Assembly (NCBI GenBank): GCA_003427395.1 | Contig: BFEA01000268.1 | Location: 1,718,965-1,782,964, forward strand | Reading direction: 5' to 3' | Source: Chara braunii | Taxonomy: Eukaryota; Streptophyta; Charophyceae; Charales; Characeae | Length of the DNA: 64,000 bases | In this document: positions 37,101-48,700 of the stretch, piece by piece | How the letters are laid out: each line of letters starts with the position of its first letter | How positions within the stretch are numbered: position 1 is the first letter of the stretch | The notes under the pieces: generated by a model | Database searches by the model: none | What the model was told of the DNA's origin: nothing | The model's input: only the letters and a program-made list of their open reading frames with translations | Translations under genes and position numbers: made by a program

Positions 37101-40100
37101 CAACCCCCTCAGGCAACATGGTCGACCGAATGCTGAGCTTTGTTTATTTAAATCTGTTTTTTTCAAGTTTTTTTTTTTGGGGGGGGGGTGTTTTGTGGCC
37201 TATTCTACCCCACTTTGTTAGGGGAAAAAAAAGAAAAAAAATCACTAACGGGAGGGGGGGAGGCATTGCCAGCAGAACACCATAGCCGCCCCCCCCCTCT
37301 CACGATGTGTGTGTGTGTGACCCACCCACATTCCCTCAATGAGGAAGGGCGGATGGACTAGTGTCCTGGGCCACTAGGCCATTCAGCCCGGTGCCCCATG
37401 GACTCCGCACACGCATACAGACAGACACATTCACAACCAATGCCGAGAGGGAAGAAGCCTGAAACAGGATACCAATGTAGGCGGCATGGCGGAATCAAGA
37501 CTTAGCCCTCACACACCGTAAACAGCCATACCCAGAGAGTGCCAAAAAATTGTTCACCTATGATGGTTTTGCGGGCAGAAGGTGTGCAATCCAAAAGGCT
37601 CGCTCAAGCATACCTCAGACAACCGCAAGGCAGGGAGGGATCAGACATCCCTACAGAAAAATGAGGCAAAAAAGACCTCTGCGTGTGTTGAAAAAACAAA
37701 ACCCTGCGAACAGGGCAAGCAGCGTAACAGGGCATGCATACACGATTGCCTAAGACGAAAGACTGCAACACCTTTGCACAGAACAATCCATACAGCAGGT
37801 GAAATCAAAGCACCCATAATTGGGGTGAAACCACGGACAGGAAGTCAAGAAGCAGCAAGGCAACAAGACAACAAGGCAGACAACAGACCAAGTAACAAAA
37901 AACACAAAGCGAAAAAAATAAATAAAAACTGATGATAGATTGTTGCGTCGGAGTTGCACCGACTTATCAGGAGGCTGAACCCGCGACAATCTGCGGAGTC
38001 TCCGTATTGGATGTTCTGAGTCATGAACCCTCTGACCCATGTTGAAGGCAGACTGTCCCCAAGTGGAACATAGCAGTGGGCAGCAACCCTGCGGAGCACC
38101 AGGCAACGCAGTAGGGGCAACATGGCTGCACAATGGCAAAAACGACTGCAAGGCCAGCTGATGGCGGATGAACAGCACAGCAAACATGTAGTGAAGCACA
38201 AGAAGACAACACAAGCAAGGCAACCATACTGCAAGGGAGGACAGGGCGAGCGGACAGGCAGCTCGGCAACCATGCAGCGAAGCACAAGGCAACCAACCTA
38301 CGAGGCATGCAAGCAGCAAACACGGAAGGCACGCCCAGCGGAAGGCCGGCAAGGCAGTGAAGCACCGAAGCTCAAGGCAACAACAACAGCACAGCCACAC
38401 CACACAGCGACCACAACAGCTTGTAGAGAGCCACATACGAAGCCAGCGGGACAGGCAGCAAGGCAGCGGTGGAGTGCAGACGAGGCAGTCCACACGTCCA
38501 ACACGGAGCAAAGCGGCACATGACCTACTCACATCACGATTGAACCCCACAGACTGTTGGTTCCCACCACCCACTGAGCCAGGGAGTCACTCCGACGAGC
38601 ATCCATCATCACCCACAGGCAAGAAACATCCCGAACCGAGCAGCCCCCCTAAGGGTGCAGTAGGCACTCCAAACCAGGAACCACCGACTGTTTGGCACTG
38701 CTTAAGGGTGCTCAGTTGGGCACACAAAAATACCACAGAAAAAATCAGAGGAAGGACAGACAACAGGAGAAAGACTGACGGACATAAAACTGATTGTGTG
38801 TGTGTGTGTGTGTGTGTGTTCGGATGCCACCCGCTTCTCCCGAACATAATTCTTCCCCACCGACTCAATCGATCAATCTATCAATCAATCAATCAATTGA
38901 TCATCCAATCAATTGCTTTGATTGATTGATTGATTGATTAGTTGATTCATAACGTCAAGTTGTCAACCAAAAAAAAAAAAAAAAAGTAAAAACAAAAAGA
39001 GAGAACGCGGTGGGGTAGTGTTCTTAGTATATTTGAACCCCCCAACTTCTGCGATTTTTCTTTTTTTTTTTGCTTGACAAAATCGACCGAAACTTTACAG
39101 GTAGGAGGAGCTTTACATAGTATGATAGTAGTCTATTAATAAAAAAAAGAAGAAAAAGCCCCCCAAACGGGGTTGGACGGGTCCCGAACATGGGGACCGC
39201 CGGGGTCCAGCTTTCGGCTTCACCAGCGTTCGGGAGATGGGGGCGGACCTCCCCCGGACATTCGGTCATGTAATGCTGCTCCTGACAATTAGATGAAAAC
39301 TCGGACATGTAGCAGATAACTTGTACAGATGATCGATGTCATGTGTTTTGGGTGTGGCCTACTTGTGATTCGGAAATGAATTATGGAGATTGGTGGTGTA
39401 ATATACCCTTTAGCCCTCAAGGAACTTCAAACTTTTCTGATGGCACATTGCATCAGCAACTCTATGGTTGGCAGAAAAGTCGCAAGAGCTTTGTCCAGTG
39501 AAAACATGCTCTGCTTCTTTGACTGAATCTGGCCGTGCATGTCGTCAGAGAATTCTTGGAATTGCCTTACTCATCCAGCTCTTAAGATGGGAATCAGATA
39601 AGAATGTGACCTGCGGTACCTGCACAATGATGAGACACAAATCAACGTCATAATATTTTGCAAAAGAAAGAAAAGAAAAAGCGCGGAAGCTGTGTGATGG
39701 CGTTATTTCATGTGTGTTATACATCCCAACAAAGGTACACCAGGGATAAGAGAAGATGTGTAATGAAGTTTATGTCATACATCCATTCTTTAGTCATGCT
39801 GGTTGATCGATTTGATGACAGATCCCCAATGCTGTGGTGTCACTGTATCACAAAGCTCCTGGGGTCATGCCAGTCTCGGGCATTGCAATAAATGTCTCCT
39901 GGCAAGTTGCTTTACCTCCCTCCCTTGACTTGAAGTTTAGCATGGGTGCACACGATTCTAAGTACTCAAAACCTTAAACATTTGCTTCGCTTGAGTTGAA
40001 GTTGAACATTTTCTTTGTCTCGCCGATGCTCCTTTGCCTCCATCTTTTTGCTATTCTGCGTTTTGGCCGTCTTGCTGGCCTTCTCTAGAATGTCCATCCC

Positions 40101-43100
40101 ACTGTAATGATACTGTTCCCCTCTTCAGAGGCAGTACTGCTATTGTACACAGTCTGTTGAGCATGGGTGCACATGATTCTAAGTACTCAACATTTGCTTC
40201 GCTTGAGCTGAAGTTGAACATTTTCTTTGTCTCGCCAATGCTCCTTCGCCTCCATCTTTTGGCCGACTTGCTGGCCTGCTCGAGAATGTCCATCCCACTG
40301 TACTGATACTGTTCCCCTCTTCAGAGGCAGACTGCTATTGCACACAGTCTGTACAGACAGCCATTTTGTGCATGTTGCATACAACTTGCCATAAGTTGCT
40401 AAGCCATTATTTAATGCATGTTGCGTGCAACTTGCTGAGCTAACTCCACCGCACTTTTTTCTCACGGAGTCAGTGACATATTCTCCTCCATATCATTGTT
40501 AGCATTGAGGTAGTCTGGCTGTGTACCGCTCTCTTCTTGATCTCTCTGCTGCCGCTATTGTGTTGTTACTAATCTTCAAAGGCTCTTTTTTTTTCTTTTT
40601 TTCTTTTTTTTGTTAAATTCTCCAAAGGCTTTTGGAAAGGCTCTTTTTTTTTGTTTCTTTTTTCCCTGAAACAGAACCTTACTGTTCTGCCTCCGTGTCC
40701 ATTCTGGGGAGCAACAGTCCGGTTCCTATTCCACCGGCAACGGCGGCAAGTAAAAAAGAATACGTCTTGCACGGTTACTTACCCAACGCTTCTTCCCATT
40801 ATCAGTGCTACTTTCTGCTGTTGTTCTCTTGCTCCGATCCCCAAATGTGACACAGGTATTTGCCTACCAGAAGTTGCTGATCTCTTTCATTTCTAGCATG
40901 GTCATCGGTCGCACCTCTCCTTCACTTTTCCACTGCGACTCTTTCCTAGCCAAATGATTCGAAAAGGCTTGTGGAAAGCTTGCCAGTGTATGTTCCGTGC
41001 GCTTGGTTTACCGGACTTTCATCGGTGCTAATTTCTGCTGTCTATTTTTTTTTTTCCTTCTGTCGGTTCAATCAACCAGACGGAGGTGCTGCAGAAGAAT
41101 CTCTACCAGTGCAAGTTGGCTTACATGAAGCATTTGTGGTCACTGGACAACAATGTTCAACGCCGAGATGTCTATAGCAGCCTCCAGGTATCAATCGGAA
41201 CTTGGTAACCGATGAATCGTTTCTTTATGCCTCCTGAACGTCGTCTTATATTGTGCATCTTATCTTCTCGAATCTCCCCGATCATTCCCCTGCAATTGTC
41301 ACCTGTCTTTCCTTTTTCATGTGTTCCCGTCCAAATGACTTCCTCCGATTTTTGTCTTCGTTTGCACAGCTTGTGACAAGGATTGAAGTGCTGGCTGTCT
41401 GGATTTTCCAAGGAACATGCAAATATTGTGCATCTCCATTCCCTCTTTCTCAGCGAATCCTTAGCTACACATGACTCGTGCATTCCACTTGTATTCAAAT
41501 CCAAAGTTAACGCATTCGAGCCTTTCGAGGTCTGATTCAGCATTTCATATGATTGGCGCGAGATCCACAGCAGAGAGTAGACTTCTACCGTTGTCCGCCG
41601 AAAACAACGTACACTTATCATGACTGCATTGGACCGGAAAAGATAGCTTGCATGCATTCATGATGAGGGTCGTTCGGGGGAGGACGGTAGGTTCAGGAAC
41701 CTAAGTCCTGCTTTACTATTCATCATTGCACATACAGTCTTCTGCACAGGAGGGCTGATACAGACTGATGGTTGTAACGAGAGGTGGGCTGCTGATGAGG
41801 AGCAGGGTGGTGCTGCCATTAGACTGCTGGTATTCATCCTCGCCGTGGAGAGCATTTAGACAGGGGAGGGGTGGCTGGGGGCAGGGTCGGAGCGGATTGA
41901 CAGGAATGTTTGTGAGGGTGGGAGGAGGGAAATTCTCGGGTTGCTTGACGACTTCTCCCTGTCCAGGCTTTCTATACACAGGCTTCCTATTCTCATCACA
42001 TATAGTCTGTATAGTTTGAGCTTCCAGGTGACTGGAATTGAAATGGCTATACTCTCTGCTCTGCTTGCTGGTGGAGTAATATGAGAGTTGACGGAAGACC
42101 ATGTTAAGCTTGAATTCGTGGAGCAGTGTAGAATGTTTGTAACAATGCTTTGGAGGATTTTTCAGCATCTAGTACTGCTGTGCATACCCTCAGCGAGTGG
42201 AAGATCATCTGCGTCTTCGATTTGTCCCAGTATCGCTTGTATGCTCTGATGGGAACAAAAGCTCTGCAGAAGACCAATCATTGGTGCCAATGGACATGCG
42301 TATGTCTGTGTTTAGATTTTGCACGTGTGTGCATGCATGTGCACGTACGTTCGCAGATGTGTGTGACTGACGTGCACGTCCAAACCATCCCGACCGCAGC
42401 TTCTGGTACTGCTGCCCATACCGTCAGTGGAAGATCGTCGTCATCTTTTATCTGTTCCAGTATCACTTGTATGCTCTTGTGAGGACGAATGCTCTGCAGG
42501 AGACCAATCGTTGGTGCCAATGCAGATGTGTATGTCTGTGTGTAGGTTTGTAGACTTTGCATGCGTGTGTGATGATGTGTGCAGTACGTGTGAATATGTG
42601 TGTGACTGATGTTAACTTCCAAACCATACTTTGTGATTGCCACTGCCAGGAGCTTCTCCGGGTCCTTGAGCCTGAGAGGGATTCACTGATAGAAGCAGCA
42701 AATCATACTCCAAACGGGCCTCAAAACAGTGAAGGCGTCTCTGCAGTTCCTCTGCTCGCCAGAGTTTACCTTAAGCTGGGCACGTGGAGGTGGACCATGA
42801 ATGAGGGCCTGACAGAAGAGTCAACAGCAGGTGAGTGGGTCCTATCTTTAACAGGAGATCTGTCCCTGCTAAAAATGTTGAAAGCAGGTTGCTGTTTCCT
42901 ATCCGATTCTTCTGCGGAGTGCCCTGTATTTTCTTGAATTTGGTTCGGACTCTGGAATTGTCATGATGTGCATACATTTGAATTCTCTGAATTTGACTTC
43001 TGCTAATCTTATGCCTGCATGCCTGTCAATTTTTCTTGAGCGGAAATTTTAGTTTCCATCATCTCATTCGGAAGGGGCGCTGCAGGTTGTACCATGTTGT

Positions 43101-45695
43101 GAGTTCACTCTCGCTGTTGGCTGCTTGAACCGTATATGTGAATTTCTGTTCTTGTTGGGAATTCAGGGTATCCTTTTTCCGCCCCCTCGCTGTCACAGTT
43201 GTCATATTGATTGGCCACGACAGCAGGACAAGGTGCCAATGTGATCCCTGTGTGGCACAATCCGGGCAGTCGTTGGTGCGGGAACTGGATGGTGGTGATC
43301 TCTGTGCTACAGTATGGGTAGTCATTGGTTTCAGGAATTTGGCTTCTGTACTTTTTGGATCATGATGACGAGTTCGCATCTCCCCTTCCTTTCAGTGTTT
43401 GGGTAAACTGTGAATTCCACTAAGTTCGATGATTTAGGGGTTAAATTGGGGGGCTGTGTCCCCATAATTTGTGGTTTGACTTTAAGGCTGCAGCTCGTCA
43501 GAACGAGCTTGATGAGGATGTGAGTTATGGAAGTTATAAATGGCATGACAAATCGTCTTAAAATTTAGTCCCCTCCGTTAACCTGCTCTCCCCATCCTTT
43601 ATGAGCATTCGGTTGAACTGTGAATACCACTAACTTTGATCATTCACTTTGATGATTTAGGGGTTAAATTGGGGGGCTGTGTGTCCGTAATTTGTGGTTT
43701 GACTCATCACTGTGAATTCCACTAAGTTTGATTATTAACTCTGATGATTTAGGGGTTAAATTGGGGGGCTGTGTGTCCATAATTTGTGGTTTGACTCATC
43801 AGAACGAGCTTATTGAGCATTTTAGTTGTGCAAGTTTGAAGTTGCAGTGGAGTTCTGCGCACAGATTGTGAAAATTTCAGAGGCTGCACAAAGTTTTTGA
43901 AGCAGGTTATAGAGGGTGAGAGAGGCAAGAACGATGGAGCTTGTGACTCTTCTGAAAGTGAAGAGGATGGCTGGATGCGAGAGCAGGTTAACAGAGGGCT
44001 GAATTTTCAGACAATTTGTCATGCCATTTATAACAAAACCCAAGGGTCATTTTAACCAAACTTGCCACCAATTGATAGAGCGGAGACCACACTAACTAAT
44101 CCGCCCCCCCCCTCTCAAAAAAAAAAAAAGCAAATTTGCCACCAATTGATAGAGCGGAGACCACACTAACTAATTGCCAAAAAGGAAAAAAAAAAAAAAA
44201 AAAAAAACCCTATAAAGCAGCAAGGCAAAAGTGCACTTCCATGCAAATTTCGCCAACATTCCAATTTCAGAAATCTCAGCAGAGGAATTTCCGATGCTCC
44301 AAACTCAGTCACCTTGAACCGAAAAAAAAAACACAGGCAAAAAGAAATAATTACAAGAAGTTTGCCAGTGATGAGCAACCGGACTGATGCCCCCCAGAAT
44401 AGATGGGGCTTTGTTAAAAAAAAAAAAAAAAAAACGTTGACCCCCAAACCCTAATTTCAGTTCTGAACCCGTTAAGTGTGTTAACCAAGGAGCTGAAAGT
44501 GGTGGTCCCCACCAATAGACCGGAGCACATTTGGGGAAAAAAAGAAGAAAAAAAGTGGTGGTCCCCGTTAACCAATTGTGGGGGCTGTGTGTCCATAAGG
44601 TGTGCTTGACTGTGAGATTGCAGCTCATTGGAAGGAGCATGTGGAGCATGTTAGTTGTAGAAATTTGAAGCTGCAGTCGAGTTCCATGCATGGATTGTGA
44701 AAATGTCAGAGGCCGAGACTTAAAGAGTGTAAAAGGTAAGAATGATGGAGCTGGTGACTCTTTTGATGTCAATGAAAGCGAAGAGGATGGACGGGTATAA
44801 TAGAAGAGTGGTGCTGAGGCCGAAAATGAGTTTTCGGATGGTGTAACCTCCATTTACTTACTGATTAAAAAAAAAAAACCATGCGGATCCGCCCAAAGGC
44901 GGGACTGATAAGCAAGCACGGAAGAGAGATGAAGGGAAAAGAGGAGGGGTAGCGGGCAGAAGAGAGCAAGAAGCAAAACGTGTGTAGAGGTGAAGTAGCG
45001 AGCACTTTCAACCCCCTCCTCCTCTGTGATGTCCTTCCTCCGCTTGCCGGCTGATCTCTACTGTTCAGTCCTTCATCGACACTGCATTATTGTTGTTCAC
45101 CCTCATCCCCTGTTTCTTGTGATCACCTTCCTGCCCTTCTTTCCTNNNNNNNNNNNNNNNNNNNNNNNNNNNNNNNNNNNNNNNNNNNNNNNNNNNNNNN
45201 NNNNNNNNNNNNNNNNNNNNNNNNNNNNNNNNNNNNNNNNNNNNNNNNNNNNNNNNNNNNNNNNNNNNNNNNNNNNNNNNNNNNNNNNNNNNNNNNNNNN
45301 NNNNNNNNNNNNNNNNNNNNNNNNNNNNNNNNNNNNNNNNNNNNNNNNNNNNNNNNNNNNNNNNNNNNNNNNNNNNNNNNNNNNNNNNNNNNNNNNNNNN
45401 NNNNNNNNNNNNNNNNNNNNNNNNNNNNNNNNNNNNNNNNNNNNNNNNNNNNNNNNNNNNNNNNNNNNNNNNNNNNNNNNNNNNNNNNNNNNNNNNNNNN
45501 NNNNNNNNNNNNNNNNNNNNNNNNNNNNNNNNNNNNNNNNNNNNNCAGTGATCATATAGACAATGTCGATGAATGATTCCGGGATGTAATCAATCATTGG
45601 CACGTCAGCAAGCTGCTGTCTCAGAGAGAGAGAGAGAGAGGAACAAATCAATGATTGTGGTGTCGGCAACCACTTGTCTCACACACACACACACA

Positions 45696-45781
<86 letters not shown>

Positions 45782-48700
45782 ACATTGCCACATCAGCAAG
45801 CTGCTGTCTCTCGGAGAGAGAGAGAGAGTCCCGTTTTTTAGCCGTCAGTCGATGGATCAATCAACGAATCGATGATGCCACATCACAACCGGCACTCTTC
45901 GCAGTTCCTTCTGTCCCTCGTGCTCCTTCTCCTTGTATTGTTCCTTCCTCGTCCTCCTTCTCCGTATCCTCCTCTCGCTCTTCCCTCTTCCTCACCTGGT
46001 CATTATTGCATTCTCCTGCTCGACCTCCGTCTCTTCATGTGCTCTTGACGTCCCCCTCTTCGCTGCCGCCTCCTCGACATCCCCCTCTTCACCTCCTCCT
46101 CCTTGCATGTACGATCGGGGGTCCACATGCACAAATCAAGGCGGCATGCGAGAAGCAGGACATGCATGTTATAACAGGACGATTGTTTGACCTGATTGAT
46201 TGATTGATTTATTGTTCGACCGATTGATAGGTCATTTAGTTCGGAACATTTGCAGGTGATTGACTGATTGATGGGTCGATTGATAGGTCGATTGATGTAT
46301 TAAATACGAAGGTCATGCATGCAGGACCCAAAAAGATGTAGAAAGAAAAGCAGCGAGCACTTGTTTTACGAAAACAAAGTAGGTTGAGACAGATGTGCCC
46401 AAAACACAAACACAGAGATAGAGGTCGTATCTTGATCCGCCATGGCGTGCTAGATATCAATGGAAGCCAATCACTCAACGTTGCCCACGGAATGACCGAG
46501 ATCACAACGTCCTTTCAATCACATGACGTTGCCCATGAAATGACCAAGATCATAACCTCCCTTCGCTCCACCCACACAAACCAATCTCCTTTCACGATCT
46601 TGTTGGATCGGCCGATGACTGACGTCACAGCTTCCATCACTCCATTCGACCACCTCCATTCCTTCAAGTTCTTCGCGCACGCCCACAATCGCACGAGCAA
46701 CACAGCACATGTGTCGCATTCAGTTGTGGTCAGCGAGCACCGTCGCTGTCGAAGCACGCGCCCTTTCACACAGCACCCACACTATGCACCAGGGCGGCTA
46801 CCACCATGCCTGTCGCATGCAGTATTTGTGAGCTGCTGCCAACTGCCCGCATGTCCGCCCACGATCGAAAAGCAGTGGGCCACCCACGCGGACATGCCTC
46901 TTCAAAATGACTCATTCTCTGGCCTTTTCGCATGGTTCGGGCAGCTTGCACACGCTTCTTCGACTGCCTGTGTCGCATGGGTCGGGCCCACGTCTCTGCC
47001 GTTCCGTTTCACAATACCTGGAGCGGGTTCTCATGTGGGAGTGTCACACGATAACTGCTCTTTCCTTTTAGAATATGTATACATATACAGCTCTGTTTGA
47101 CTATATATATATATGGTTCCGTTTTTTTAACTATGGATATTGTAGAATTTGTTTTGGTAACCTTGTCTGCTGCATCCCGGTTGGTTTTGTCTCGTTATTC
47201 GGTCTATGTTGCTGCAGGTAGCGGTGCTTCATGTGGGACCAGTCATCCGTTTTTTTTTTTATTGTCTTGGTCTCCTGGTTGGTTGTTTCCCGTTGTTCGG
47301 CCCTTTCAGCGCGGGGCGGTGCTTGTACGTTGGAATCGTCATCCGGGATGGGTTCTTTTTGGTACTTTTCTTGTTTTTTTTGCAGACAAGGTTTTGGCAT
47401 CCTGGTTGGTCTTGTCCCGTCGTTTGGCCTGTGGGCAGGGGCGGTGCTTGCATGTGGGACTTGTCATCTGGGATCTGTTTTGTTGCCCTCTGTTCTGTTT
47501 TATTTGGCTGTTCCCTTCCTTTCTTCTTTGCCTCTCTGCCTTTTGGCTGTGTGCAAGTGGGTCGATATGACACACGGGGGTGGGGGCAGCCGCCGCTCAA
47601 CCTACATCCACGTGGGCGGCCGTGTACGCAAGAGGTTCTGAACAGGGGGAGTTGTAAGGAAGAAGATTAAAAACGAGTTAAGTTTTTTTTGTTTTCCTTG
47701 TTTTCTTTCTGTTTTTTCGCTTTGGAGCTCTGATATCATGTGACAATATATATATATATATACTCTGACGAAACAGTTTGTCACAGCCCCTCGTTTGTTG
47801 TCCTATTCTCTCTCTCTGCCTACGGTTTACCGGGCAGTTCTGTTTGTGACGATATATATATATATATCACTAGGCGGCCATGTTGTGCCTCTAGTGCCAG
47901 CGGCGTGTCTGGAGTGTATTTTTTGGCTGTGACAGACCTTTCTTTGTTTCGTGGATGTTTTGCTGGCTTGTGATGGGGTGTGAACCGACAGTCTGTAGNG
48001 TTTTCCATCTGGTGTGGGTGAGTGATAGTCTACTTTGATTTTGGTTAAGGTAGATTATCATTTACAGTGTAATCAGTGAGGGGATTCTGCAGACTGTTGA
48101 GGGTTCAGCCTCCTGATGAGTCGGTGAAACTCCGACGAAACAGTTTGTCACAGCCCCTCGTTTATTGTCCTCTTCTCTCTCTCTGCCTACGGTTTTACCG
48201 GGCAGTTCTGTTTGTGACGATATATATATGTTGAGGGTTCAGCCTCCTGAGAGTCGGTGAAACTCTGACGAAACAGTTCGTCACAGCCCCTCGTTTGTTG
48301 TCCTCTTCTCCCTCTCTGCCTATGGTTTACCGGGCAGCTCTGTTTGACGATATATACCACAACTTCCCTGCTACGGTTTTCTCCGGTCAGGTTGAGCGGC
48401 AGTGGTCGGGGCCGTCACTACGCGGCCATGATGTGCCTCAAGTGCCAGCGGCGTGTCAAGAGTGTATTTTTTGTCTGTGACAGACCTTTCTTTGTTTCGT
48501 GGATGTGTTGCTGGCTTGTGATGGGGTTTGAACCGACAGTCTGTAGAGTTTTCCATCTGGTGTGAGTGAGTGATAGTCTGCTGTGGTTTTCGTCACGGCT
48601 ACCTTGAGGGCAGTGGTTGGTGCCCACCTCAAGGTATCAGTTGTCGGGCAGTCATTGATGCTTAACCACAACCGAGGTTAAGGTGGATTATCACTTACAG

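Noticed and set aside
38122-38574. Overlapping open frames on both strands (up to 274 codons)
   Set aside because: Repeat-rich GC-biased sequence, frames open on both strands, no domain; treated as part of a degenerate element.
41780-41800. CTGATGAG hammerhead-like core
   Set aside because: No GAAA box or stem II follows; isolated 8-mer.
41716-42168. 150-codon minus-strand open frame
   Set aside because: No domain and lies in a TOR intron beside a MITE; random frame is likely.
47727-47739. Inverted primer-binding-site-like GCTCTGATATCA
   Set aside because: It is on the opposite strand from the hammerheads and motif; one-off 12-mer similarity is weak evidence.
48628-48645. Primer-binding site resembling the Met-tRNA complement (AAGGTATCAGTTG)
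   Set aside because: Only about nine of twelve positions fit the retrozyme-type site and the bases form the 3' arm of a hairpin; not adjacent to a repeat end.
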